Source: an uncultured Clostridia bacterium (GTDB lineage: Bacteria; Bacillota; Clostridia; TANB77; CAG-508). Taken from it: a stretch of DNA of 64,000 nt. The notes below the pieces were generated by a model. It was not told the DNA's origin. It saw only the letters and a program-made list of their open reading frames with translations, and searched no databases. The stretch lies in NCBI GenBank assembly GCA_934119935.1, contig CAKOSX010000001.1:1-64000 (forward strand). Direction: 5' to 3'. The translations under genes and the position numbers were made by a program. The first letter of the stretch is position 1, and every line of letters starts with the position of its first letter. Below are positions 9,005-18,164 of this stretch, one piece after another.

Positions 9005-10054
9005 TTGAAAAATAAATTTATCATAAATGGAAAAATTTTTACAAAGAACTATATAAGTGGAGTGCAAAGATACACATTAGAAATATTAAATGCATTAGAT
9101 GAAATTGCACCGAAAGATGAAATTGAAATTTGCGCTCCTAACAGTGCTAAAAATATACCAGACTACAAGAATTTAAAAGTTGTAAAATATAGCAATCTAA
9201 AGCAAGTGATGTGGGAACAATTTGCATTCCCATATTACGTTGCAAAGAAAAAAGGCATTTCTATAAACCTTGGTAATGTGTCTCCTTGGGTAAATCCAGG
9301 AATTGTGTGTATTCACGATGTGAATTGCATAAGGAATCCAAGAAATTTCCAAACTAGAATGGTTTTATGGTATAGACTTCTCTTTAAAAGAGCAATGAAA
9401 AATGGAAGAAGGATTATAACTGTTTCAGACTTTTCTAAACGAGAGATGCTTGATTGTTATAATGTTGATTCGAATAAGATAGTTGTAATAAATAATAGCT
9501 GGGAACATTTCGATAGGGTAAAAGAAGATAATAGAATATTTGATAAGTTTCCGATGTTGAATGAAAAAGAATTTTTCTTTTCTATAGGAACGCTAACGAA
9601 ACATAAAAATCTGAAGTGGGTTTTAAAAGTTGCAAAGGAGAATCCAAATTACATTTTCGCAATTTCTGGTTTTGTGAATATAAAGAAGTTTAAAGAGCAA
9701 CTTGATTTGGAAACACCGTCTAATGTAATATATTTAGGCTATTTGAGTGACGAAGAAGTAAAGGCAATATATAAGAAAATGAAGGCTCTTTTATTTCCTT
9801 CTCTATATGAAGGATTTGGACTTCCACCTATAGAAGCTTTATCCACAGGAGCAAAAGTTGTTGTTGCAGATATACCATGCATGCACGAGGTTTTCGAGGA
9901 TTCTGTTATATATATAAATCCATACGATTATAATGTTAATTTAGATGAATTGCTGAAAACTGATGTTGCAGATTACAACAAGATATTAAATAAATATAGT
10001 TGGAAAAGTTCAGCGGAAAAGCTTTTAAATCTAATTAAGGAAGAAGATAAATGA
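9005..10054 (+). CDS. Glycosyltransferase, GT4 type
   Basis: 349 aa. The N-terminal part has GVQRYTLE (donor and acceptor domain glycine loop) and IVCIHDVNCI. The C-terminal part has IGTLTKHKN, the GYLSDEEV loop and the ExxxxxxE signature in PSLYEGFGLPPIEALSTG. This is the GT-B mannosyltransferase-like GT4 family. The start is a TTG (9005) with AAGGAG about 10 bases upstream. It overlaps the next gene by ATGA. It likely builds a surface or pilus-attached glycan together with the following genes. Confidence 0.9.
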   Translation: MKNKFIINGKIFTKNYISGVQRYTLEILNALDEIAPKDEIEICAPNSAKNIPDYKNLKVVKYSNLKQVMWEQFAFPYYVAKKKGISINLGNVSPWVNPGIVCIHDVNCIRNPRNFQTRMVLWYRLLFKRAMKNGRRIITVSDFSKREMLDCYNVDSNKIVVINNSWEHFDRVKEDNRIFDKFPMLNEKEFFFSIGTLTKHKNLKWVLKVAKENPNYIFAISGFVNIKKFKEQLDLETPSNVIYLGYLSDEEVKAIYKKMKALLFPSLYEGFGLPPIEALSTGAKVVVADIPCMHEVFEDSVIYINPYDYNVNLDELLKTDVADYNKILNKYSWKSSAEKLLNLIKEEDK

Positions 10055-11067
10055 AAATTATCATAAATGGAAAAGCATTTGCTAAAAAATACAGAACAGG
10101 TGTGCAGAGATACTGCATAGAACTTCTTAATAGTCTGGACAAGCATCTGGCAGAAGAGGTAGAGATGCTTGTACCGGAGTATTGCGAAGAAGAGTTTCAC
10201 TATAAAAATATTAAAGTTATAAAATATGGAAAGCTTAATTTAAATTTATGGGAGCAAATTGAGCTCCCATTTTATGCTAAAAGGGAGAAAAAAGTTTTAT
10301 TAAATTTATGTAACACTTCACCAATATTGAATCCAGGTATAGTGTGCATTCATGATTTGAACTGTATAAAGAATCAAGAATATTATCCTAAATTATTTTC
10401 TATTTGGTACAAAATTATGATAGATAATGCTATAAAAAGAGGAAAAAAGATTATAACTGTTTCTGAATTTTCAAAAAGTGAAATAGAGAATTTCTATAAC
10501 ATAAGTGGAGTAGAGGTAATCTACAATAGTTACGAGCACATATATTCAATTGATTCTGATGAGACCTTTTTTCAGAGAAATCCTAAGATAGAAAAGAACA
10601 ATTATTTCTTTACACTTGGAACTGTTCAAAAGAATAAGAATATTGGTTGGGTATTGAATGTTGCAAGAAGATTTCCAGATGAAAATTTTGTAATAACTGG
10701 ATACAAGAACCAAGAAGATATTGATTTTAATTTAAATAATGTATTTTACACTGGATATTTAAAAGATGAAGAAATAAAAGCTTTAATGGAAAATTGTAAG
10801 GCGTATATTATGCCATCATTCTACGAAGGATTTGGAATACCTCCATTAGAGGCTTTCGCACTTGGAAAAGATATTATTGCATCAGATATCCCAGTAATGC
10901 ATGAAATATTTGAGAATGAGATAGCGTATATAAATCCATACGATTATAATATTGAAAAATTAGAGATAAAAAACAGTAAGAATAGAGAAGAGATATTAAA
11001 AAAATTCTCTTGGGATAAATCTGGAATTAAACTAAAAAAGGTAATAGACGAAACAGAAAAAATGTGA
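10051..11067 (+). CDS. Glycosyltransferase, GT4 type (paralogue)
   Basis: 338 aa, a clear paralogue of the preceding gene (IINGKAFAKKYRTGVQRYC, IVCIHDLNCIKN, PSFYEGFGIPPLEAFALG). Translation is coupled by a 4-base ATGA overlap. The family transfers a sugar from a nucleotide donor at the membrane face. Donor and acceptor cannot be inferred. Confidence 0.9.
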   Translation: MKIIINGKAFAKKYRTGVQRYCIELLNSLDKHLAEEVEMLVPEYCEEEFHYKNIKVIKYGKLNLNLWEQIELPFYAKREKKVLLNLCNTSPILNPGIVCIHDLNCIKNQEYYPKLFSIWYKIMIDNAIKRGKKIITVSEFSKSEIENFYNISGVEVIYNSYEHIYSIDSDETFFQRNPKIEKNNYFFTLGTVQKNKNIGWVLNVARRFPDENFVITGYKNQEDIDFNLNNVFYTGYLKDEEIKALMENCKAYIMPSFYEGFGIPPLEAFALGKDIIASDIPVMHEIFENEIAYINPYDYNIEKLEIKNSKNREEILKKFSWDKSGIKLKKVIDETEKM

Positions 11068-11095
11068 CAATAAAAATAGGGAGGGACGAGATAAA

Positions 11096-13398
11096 ATGAA
11101 AAAAGTTAAGCCTTACGATTTGTTTGTAATTTTAATATGTCTTATTTTGTTTGGTTACAGCATTTTAGTTGGGGCTCCAATTCAAAATAATACCAACATT
11201 ATTAATTTATGTGTGCTCGTACTTTTCACAGTTTATATTGTGTGCACGTTAGTAAAAAATAAGAAATATGATGTTATAAAACGAAAAATAGATATATTTG
11301 TAATAATTCTTGTTTTCTCGTCTTATATAAGTCTAATATTCGGAAACTACGCTAATTTAGAAGCAACAATAGAATACATTATAAAATATACTGCAATTCT
11401 ATGCTTATATTTAATGATAAGAGATTCTGTTTTGAAGGACAAGAAATATGTAGATTACATATTAAATACTCTAATAATGTCTTCAATAAGTATTTTCATA
11501 TTAGGACTAGACGATCTTACTTTCGATTTCTTAAAAAAATTTATGGAGATAACAAACAATGTAGAAGTTGCAAATAAAGATAATAGATTTTTAGGAATAT
11601 TTGGTTATGCAAATACAACAGCAATATTAATGTTGGTCATTTCAATAATTTCCATTAATAAATATCTTAAAACATCTAATAAATTAAAATACTTTTATAG
11701 TTTAGTAACCCTTCTGAACCTATCAGCAATTGTAATATCGTACTCAAGGTCAGTATGGCTAATCACATTAGGAGCATATTTAATATATTTTTTTATTTTG
11801 AAGGACACAAGAATTGAGTTTTTGGAATTAATTGCAAGAACACGGAATCTGTAGCGTAATAAATAGCTTTTTAATAATAAAATTGATTAATCAACAAGAA
11901 TTTTTATATACTTGGCTTGTATTAATAGCTTTTACATTTATTATGTTCTTTAGTAATATGTTTTCAAAAAGAATCGTGGCAAAACTAAGCAAAATAAAGA
12001 TTAGATATTTTGGTATTGCACTTGTAGGACTGGCTTTAATAGCCATAGTCTTATGGAACATTGCGATAAAAATAACTGAACCGCTTGTATTATTCGACGA
12101 CATATACATTAAAGATGTGCCAACGACCGACATAAACAATGTAACACCAAACACATATTATAAGTTCGAGTTTGATGTTAACTCGAAAGCGGAATTCAGT
12201 GTTGATGATCTTTATACAATAGAAATTGCTGAAAGAAATAAATATGACGACATACTTGCTACACACAAAGCAGAATTCGGAAATTTTGAAGGAATAAAAG
12301 ACATTGAATTTACTACAACAGATTATACATATAAGATATTACTTAGCTTTAAAACAAAACATAAAGTGGCTCAAAGGGGACTAACAATTAATAGTTTGAA
12401 AATTAATGGCACAGAAAAAACTTTAAAATACAAATATTTGCCTTCTAAAATAGTAGACAAAATTCAAGATATTAATTTTAAAACTATAAGTGTCACAGAA
12501 AGATTTTCTTACATGAAAGATGCCTGCAAATTAATAAGAAAGTATGGCATTTTAGGAATTGGAGCAGATGGCTGGAAGGACAGGCAATCGGAAGTTCAAG
12601 AATATTACAACTATGCCAACGAGATACATTCATACATATTAGAAATATTCTGCGAGTTCGGAATAGTGGGATTTATTGCACTATGTGGAATAATAATATT
12701 AGTTTTTGGAAGAGCTATAACGTTATTAAAGAAGCATGAAGATGAAAACGAAATATCTATACTATTGGCTCTGGTCGTGCTAATAATACACAGTTTTATC
12801 GATTTCGAGCTATCATTTATGTATATGTTAGTTGTTCTATTTAGCTTGATTGCGACTATACGGTTTTAAGGAGACTAAGTTCAAATATATAGAAATTGCT
12901 AATAAACTAATTGTTACGGCATTTTTATGCACAGCCTTGTATTTTAGTACAAACATATTAATAGAAGAAACTATAAAGAAAAACGAAAATCCATATTCTG
13001 TAGAATGTGCATTAAAAAATATAAATACAGAAGATGAGCAGGAATTCGAAAAAGATATAAATAAATTAATAAAAGTTAGAAAATATCAGTCAAATGTAGA
13101 TAGATTTAGCAATATAATACGAAAAAACAAATTAACACAAAATGAATATATTGTTTTATATAATGCAATTAAATCAGAAAAAAATATTGACAGAAATAAC
13201 GTATATAAAAAGATTAATAAAATTGATTTGTACCGTGAATTATACAAGAATTTAGAACAAGAAGATGTAAAAAGAGACTGTAGAGAAAGCATTGCAACCG
13301 AGGTACAAGAAGTAAATAACTTGTTAAAAGATCCTGAAGTATGCAGACTGGGACTAGAAGAAATTGAAAAATTAAAAGAATTAGTAAAAACATTATAA
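11096..13398 (+). CDS. O-antigen ligase/polymerase-like membrane protein encoded in three frames (two +1 shifts)
   Basis: A single protein of about 766 residues is spread over three frames: 11096-11854, about 11844-12869 and about 12862-13398. The first part has multiple TM helices and the family signature SYSRSVWL. The second has more helices, a periplasmic-type loop and the motif NEIHSYILEIFCEFGIVGF of Wzy/WaaL/PglL proteins. The third is one TM helix plus a charged tail. Each switch is +1 and occurs at an in-frame CGG (11843 and 12861), with zero-frame stops two and one codons later. There is no ribosome binding site for separate starts. Decay is possible, but see the CGG finding. Its place after pilin-leader proteins would suit a PglL-like ligase. 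Confidence 0.8.
11843..11846 (+). other. Candidate +1 recoding site 1 (ACA-CGG-A)
   Basis: The zero frame reads GCA AGA ACA CGG AAT CTG TAG. Homologous sequence resumes one base later as GGA ATC TGT AGC, in a transmembrane stretch (TGICSVINSF if the C is skipped). Confidence 0.7.
12861..12864 (+). other. Candidate +1 recoding site 2 (ATA-CGG-T)
   Basis: The zero frame reads ACT ATA CGG TTT TAA. The reading continues in the +1 frame as (GGT) TTT AAG GAG ACT, giving a continuous charged tail after the last TM helix of the ligase. Confidence 0.7.
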
Positions 13399-13413
13399 TT
13401 GAGGGAGACTAAA

Positions 13414-14580
13414 ATGAAATTGTTATACATATCTCCGTCTCCACCAAACGAGATGGAAAGAGTGAGAAGTTTAAATATATTAAAAGCCTTGAAAAAGAAA
13501 AATGTTAATATAACTTTAATAACTCTATACAATTCAAAACAGGAAAAATATATTGCTAATGCAGAGAAATATGTTGATAACATAATAAAAGTAAAATACA
13601 GTAAAATTGTTGCAATATTTTACGCTTTTATCTCTCTATTTTTACCGGTACCAGTAAGAGTAGGATACTGTTTCAATTTTAGATTAAGAAAAATATTGAA
13701 AACAATGCAATATGATTTTGATGTTGCATATATAAAACGCTTGAGAATGGCACAATATAAAAAATATTTAAGAGTTCAAACAGTGTATATAGACATAACA
13801 GACAGTTTAACAAAATGTTATGAAAGACTTGCAAAAATTGAAAAAGGAATAAAAAAATTAGTATGCCTGGAGGAATTTTATAAGCACAAGATATACGAAA
13901 AAAAGATATGTGAAAACAATGAAAACATCATTATTTGTTCGGAAGATGATAAGAAATACTTGAAAAAATTATCTTCAAAAATAATAGAAAAAATTACAGT
14001 AATAGACAATGTTATAGATGTTCAAAAATGGACAAGTGATAATATTAAAGTAAGTAATCCAGGAGAAAGAAATAGATTAGCCTTTTTAGGAGTAATGAAC
14101 TATGAGCCAAACGTCTTGGGAGTAAAATATTTAATAAAAAATGTATTGCCAAAATTGCCAAACGAATATAGCTTAAATGTAGTTGGAGCAAGGGTTCCAA
14201 AAGAATTGAAAAAACTTGAAAATGAACGAGTAAAATTTTTAGGATATGTAGATTCTGTAAAAGAAGAACTTTCAAAGTATGACATATTCATATGCCCGAT
14301 AATTGCAGGTGCTGGCACAAAAAACAAGATATTACAAGCTGGTGCTATGGGCTTGCCAATTGTTTGTACGCAAATGAGCCTAGAAGGATTAACACAAGAA
14401 CTAAAAGATGTTGTATTTGTTGCAAATACTGAAGAAGAATTTGTAAAGCAAATATCTAAAATTGACTCTATGGATGAAAAAGATTTACTAAAAATATTAG
14501 AACGTCAAGTTGAAATAATAAGAAAAAACAATTCTATGGAAATGTTGGAAGAAAAGTTTAGGAGACTGATAATAGAATAA
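13414..14580 (+). CDS. Glycosyltransferase family 1/4 protein
   Basis: 388 aa from the ATG at 13414, chosen over the TTG at 13399 because GAGGGAG at 13401-13407 would otherwise be coding. The protein begins MKLLYISPSPPNEMERVRSLN and ends in a GT-B domain with FLGVMNYEPNV, VVGARVPKEL, VKFLGYVDSV and PIIAGAGTKNKILQAGAMG, resembling exopolysaccharide sugar transferases of the PEP-CTERM/TIGR03087 type. It is the last gene of the glycan cluster. Confidence 0.88.
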   Translation: MKLLYISPSPPNEMERVRSLNILKALKKKNVNITLITLYNSKQEKYIANAEKYVDNIIKVKYSKIVAIFYAFISLFLPVPVRVGYCFNFRLRKILKTMQYDFDVAYIKRLRMAQYKKYLRVQTVYIDITDSLTKCYERLAKIEKGIKKLVCLEEFYKHKIYEKKICENNENIIICSEDDKKYLKKLSSKIIEKITVIDNVIDVQKWTSDNIKVSNPGERNRLAFLGVMNYEPNVLGVKYLIKNVLPKLPNEYSLNVVGARVPKELKKLENERVKFLGYVDSVKEELSKYDIFICPIIAGAGTKNKILQAGAMGLPIVCTQMSLEGLTQELKDVVFVANTEEEFVKQISKIDSMDEKDLLKILERQVEIIRKNNSMEMLEEKFRRLIIE

Positions 14581-14680
14581 TTATATAAAACATTTAAAAT
14601 TAATGAGATTGCATAATTTTTAAAACTCTGGAAAAAATAGTAAAACAAGTGAGAAATACTAGAAAAAAGGAGATAAAATT

Positions 14681-16165
14681 ATGCAATCTTTTTGGGAGGA
14701 AGAAAGAGAAAATTATAAAGAATATGAGAGTATAAGAAATGATGCAAACGCTTCTGTTTGTGTTGTTGGAGGAGGCCTTGTTGGACTCACAACAGCATAC
14801 TATTTAAGCAAATATACGGATGTGATTTTGTTAGAAAGAGACAGAATTTGTAGTCACACGAGTGGAAAAAATACTGGAAAAGTTACGAGTCAACATGGAG
14901 TTTTTTATAAATATTTAATAGATTCAAAAGGAAAAGAATTTGCAAAAAAATATTTAGAGGCAAATCAAAAAGCAATAGAAAATATTAATAAGATTGTGCA
15001 GGACGAAGGAATAGATTGTGACTTTGAAAGAGAAAATTCATATGTGTTTACTGCAAAAGAAACAGATGTTGATGTGCTAAAAAAAGAACAAAAGTCGATA
15101 GATAAGCTAGAAAAAAACTTATGCACATATGTGACTAAAACCGATCTTCCAATGGAAATTGCGGGTGCAATAAAATTTAAAAATCAGGCTAAAATTCATC
15201 CTGTGAAATATGGATATGGACTGGCAAAATGTATTACTAAGAATAATAGTAGAATATTTGAGAATTCTCAGGTTACAGATATAAAGAAGTCGAATGGAAA
15301 GTACGAAATATATGTGAATAAAAATAAGGTGGTTGCAGATAGTGTTGTAATTGCAACGAGATACCCGTTTATAAAGATTCATGGATATTATTTTTTGAAG
15401 ATGTATCAGTCAACATCGTATGCAATAGTTGCTGATGTAAAAAGAGAGCTATTTGATGGAATGTATATAAATTACGAAGTTCCTAATATGTCTTTTAGAG
15501 TGATTAATAAGGATGGAAAAAAATTATTGCTAGCTGTTGGTTTTGATTATAAAACGGGCACAGAGGAGCTAAAGAATGGCTATACAAGGTTAGAAACTGC
15601 CATTAGAAAAATGTATCCAGATGCGGAAGTGTTATATAAATGGTCAGCAGAAGACTGCATAAGTCTCGACAAAATTCCGTATATAGGAGATTTTTCTGTT
15701 ACGATGCCAAATGTGTATGTAGCAACAGGATTCAATAAATGGGGAATCACGTCATCAAATGTTGCAGCAAACATAATTGCAGATAAGATATTAGGAAAAG
15801 AAAATGAGTATGAGGATTTGTTCAAAGCAAGAAGGGTAGAACCAATAAAGAATAGGAGTGAAGTAGGAAATATGCTAAAAGAAGCGAACAAATCAATATT
15901 GATGAGCAGGTTCAAGATACCGAAAGATGAAATAGATGATATAAAAATAGGCGAGGGCAAGATAATTGAGATAGATAATAAAAAAGTTGGTGTATATAAA
16001 GCAAATACTGGAGAAATTTTTAAGGTAAAACCGATTTGTACACATTTGGGGTGTGAGCTGTACTTCAACAATATAGATAAAACTTGGGAATGCCCATGCC
16101 ATGGCTCAAAATTTAGCTATGATGGAAAATCGATAGAAGTGCCAAGTAATAAGAATTTGGAATGA
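14681..16165 (+). CDS. FAD-dependent oxidoreductase with C-terminal Rieske [2Fe-2S] domain
   Basis: 494 aa. The N-terminal Rossmann motif VVGGGLVGLTTAYYLSK (about residues 27-43) and the DAO-type fold are followed at the C-terminus by Rieske ligands CTHLGC and CPCHGS. The arrangement matches the widespread DAO-plus-Rieske family of unknown substrate. The Rieske domain ends soon after its second loop, close to the family norm. AAAAAGGAG precedes the ATG. It stands alone between the glycan cluster and the transpeptidase gene. Confidence 0.92.
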   Translation: MQSFWEEERENYKEYESIRNDANASVCVVGGGLVGLTTAYYLSKYTDVILLERDRICSHTSGKNTGKVTSQHGVFYKYLIDSKGKEFAKKYLEANQKAIENINKIVQDEGIDCDFERENSYVFTAKETDVDVLKKEQKSIDKLEKNLCTYVTKTDLPMEIAGAIKFKNQAKIHPVKYGYGLAKCITKNNSRIFENSQVTDIKKSNGKYEIYVNKNKVVADSVVIATRYPFIKIHGYYFLKMYQSTSYAIVADVKRELFDGMYINYEVPNMSFRVINKDGKKLLLAVGFDYKTGTEELKNGYTRLETAIRKMYPDAEVLYKWSAEDCISLDKIPYIGDFSVTMPNVYVATGFNKWGITSSNVAANIIADKILGKENEYEDLFKARRVEPIKNRSEVGNMLKEANKSILMSRFKIPKDEIDDIKIGEGKIIEIDNKKVGVYKANTGEIFKVKPICTHLGCELYFNNIDKTWECPCHGSKFSYDGKSIEVPSNKNLE

Positions 16166-16285
16166 TTGGTTTTAGGGTGTGGTTTGTGAAAATAGGGCGG
16201 CAGAAAATAATCGACTGAAATTTATTGACTAGAGTATTCTTAAAATGTATAATGTTGTAAGTAACATATGAAGGGAAATTTTTGA

Positions 16286-17365
16286 ATGCAATCGAGAAGT
16301 GAGATTAGAAAGAGAAAACAAGAAAAACAGAGAATTATATTAGGAATTGTAATTTTAATATTAGCTGTTTTGATAACGATAATAGCTGCAAGTATTATTA
16401 GTAAGAATACTGCAAAAGAAGTTGCCGCAAAGGAACCAGAAAGTCTAGCTGGTGAATTTATAAATAGTGAAAGTTTACAAAGTATAGATGAAATTGTAAA
16501 TGAAGAGATTATAGAAAATATTATTGAAGAAAATGTTGAAGATGAAATAGTTGAAAATACAGTAACTGAAGAGAAAACTAAGAATACGAGTGGTACAAGA
16601 TATAGATTAGAAGTAAACTGCGAACAAAATGTGGTTAATGTATATGAAAAAGACGAAAATGGAGAATACAAAAATTGTGTAAAAGTAATGCTGTGCTCGG
16701 TTGGCTTTGCAACCCCAACGAGCGGAACTTATTCACTAAAAAAATATGGTGGATGGGAATGGAAAGGTCTTCAAGGAGATGTGTATGGCCAATATGCGAC
16801 ACAAATAACTGGAAACATATTGTTCCATTCTGTACCATATACAGAAAAGTATAATAATGCAAGTTTAGAATACTGGGAATATGATAAACTAGGTACTTCG
16901 GCTTCTTTGGGTTGCATTAGGCTTACTGTAAAAAATGCAAAATGGATATATGATAATTGTGCGTCTGGCACGAAGGTATATTTCTACAGGGATTCTAATC
17001 CAGGACCATTGGGCAAGCCATCAGAAAGAAAAATTTCCGGAGATAGTGAAGTAAATAGTTGGGACCCAACAGATCCAAATTCGGACAACCCTTGGAAAGA
17101 GTATGATATTGCAAAAAAGAATGATAAAGAAAACACGAAAAGCGATAAAAATAACAATATTGAAAATAAAACAGAAAACACAGAGCAAAATACGGAAGTG
17201 CCAGGTAATAAAGAAAATACTGAAGCCAATACAGAAATAACAAATAGTACAGAAAATAGTGAAAACACTGAAAACTCTCAGACTGGAAGCAATACAACAA
17301 ATACAACAAATACAGAAAATGAAAAAAATGAAGTCGCAAATGATATAGAAAGTGATAATGACTAA
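16286..17365 (+). CDS. L,D-transpeptidase (YkuD domain), membrane anchored
   Basis: 359 aa. A basic N-terminus and one TM helix (about 17-39) place the rest outside the cell. The YkuD domain spans about 104-228 with H181 (LFHSVP) and the catalytic Cys210 in SASLGCIRL. An acidic linker precedes it, and a low-complexity Asn/Thr/Glu tail of about 110 residues follows. It would make 3-3 cross-links in peptidoglycan or anchor proteins. It is convergent with the regulator gene and shares a two-way terminator with it. Confidence 0.92.
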   Translation: MQSRSEIRKRKQEKQRIILGIVILILAVLITIIAASIISKNTAKEVAAKEPESLAGEFINSESLQSIDEIVNEEIIENIIEENVEDEIVENTVTEEKTKNTSGTRYRLEVNCEQNVVNVYEKDENGEYKNCVKVMLCSVGFATPTSGTYSLKKYGGWEWKGLQGDVYGQYATQITGNILFHSVPYTEKYNNASLEYWEYDKLGTSASLGCIRLTVKNAKWIYDNCASGTKVYFYRDSNPGPLGKPSERKISGDSEVNSWDPTDPNSDNPWKEYDIAKKNDKENTKSDKNNNIENKTENTEQNTEVPGNKENTEANTEITNSTENSENTENSQTGSNTTNTTNTENEKNEVANDIESDND

Positions 17366-17408
17366 ATTAAAATAGACTAAAATTAAGTTGATTTTAGTCT
17401 ATTTTAAT
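17366..17408. terminator. Bidirectional terminator between convergent genes
   Basis: A perfect 18-bp inverted repeat (17366-17383 with 17391-17408, 7-base loop) sits exactly between the ends of the transpeptidase gene and the minus-strand regulator gene. Confidence 0.85.
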
Positions 17409-18027
17409 ATAAAAGCTTTATTTTATTACCATCACGGCTTATGAATCCTTCATCTACCAAGCATTTGAGTTCACGCATCATTGCACTTCTATCTACGCTT
17501 AGGTAATCTGCGAGGCTTGTCATTGAAATTGGAAGTATAATATTTTTAGAGAAGTTTTTACTAGAAAGAATAGAAAAATAAGTAAGTAATTTATCTCTGA
17601 TAGACCTTTTTGAGAGTATTTCTATTCTTGTATTTTGATGTACTGCCTGTTTTAATATGAGTTCTAGCAGGCTAGATACGAGTGTTGTGTGAAATTTACA
17701 GTTGTTTCTACATTTTTCATGAATGTCATCATACAAAAATAAAAGAACTTCACACTTATCCATTGCTAAAACAAAAAGTTCGTGGTTTGTATGAACAGGG
17801 TAGAAGGCTTCACCAAAGATATCTGTCTCAACAAAACTTTCTATTATATCCTTGTTTCCGTTTAAATCATATCTAATTAAATCTGCTTTTCCGGAAAGCA
17901 GTATGCAAATTTGTTTTCTTTTTTCTATGTAAGTTGTAATAATACTACCTTTTTCAAAGGTCTTACGTTGAACCTTAATACAATTACAAGAAATGTTTTC
18001 AATTATATCTGATATTTCCATTAACAT
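17404..18027 (-). CDS. CRP/FNR family transcriptional regulator
   Basis: 207 aa. The N-terminal cyclic-nucleotide-type beta roll (SGKADLIRYD, DIFGEAF) and the C-terminal winged helix with SLADYLSVDRSAMMREL mark a CRP/FNR protein. Cysteines at 14, 16, 92, 106 and 110 are unusual for a cAMP-type member and could bind a metal or cluster, although the spacing is not the classical FNR one. It is divergent from the nrdD-like gene, and a palindrome lies in the shared intergenic region. It probably senses redox or oxygen and controls that gene. Confidence 0.88.
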   Translation of the reverse strand: MLMEISDIIENISCNCIKVQRKTFEKGSIITTYIEKRKQICILLSGKADLIRYDLNGNKDIIESFVETDIFGEAFYPVHTNHELFVLAMDKCEVLLFLYDDIHEKCRNNCKFHTTLVSSLLELILKQAVHQNTRIEILSKRSIRDKLLTYFSILSSKNFSKNIILPISMTSLADYLSVDRSAMMRELKCLVDEGFISRDGNKIKLLY

Positions 18028-18074
18028 TGTCCTTAAATTTGTAAATAAAATTTATTCAATTATACTTCAAAAAC

Positions 18075-18115
18075 GTTGCATTTGCAACAGAAAAAATAAA
18101 TTGTTAAGGTATAAT
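18075..18115 (+). promoter_or_regulatory. Palindrome GTTGCATTTGCAAC and -10 box in front of the nrdD-like gene
   Basis: The perfect dyad at 18075-18088 is centred at 18081.5. A TATAAT at 18110-18115 lacks a good -35 hexamer and would start transcription near 18122, placing the dyad at about -41. That is the class II activator position of CRP/FNR regulators. The divergent gene encodes such a regulator. Confidence 0.6.
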
Positions 18116-18164
18116 ATAATAAAACAAAAGAAGCAATAATTAATGTAAATCCAAGGAGGAATTT

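Noticed and set aside
11096..13398. Pseudogene or assembly error as the explanation of the split ligase gene
   Set aside because: Possible for a single break, but all four breaks in the window are +1 and at in-frame CGG, while about a hundred out-of-frame CGG triplets in other genes cause none. I keep decay as an alternative, not the main call.
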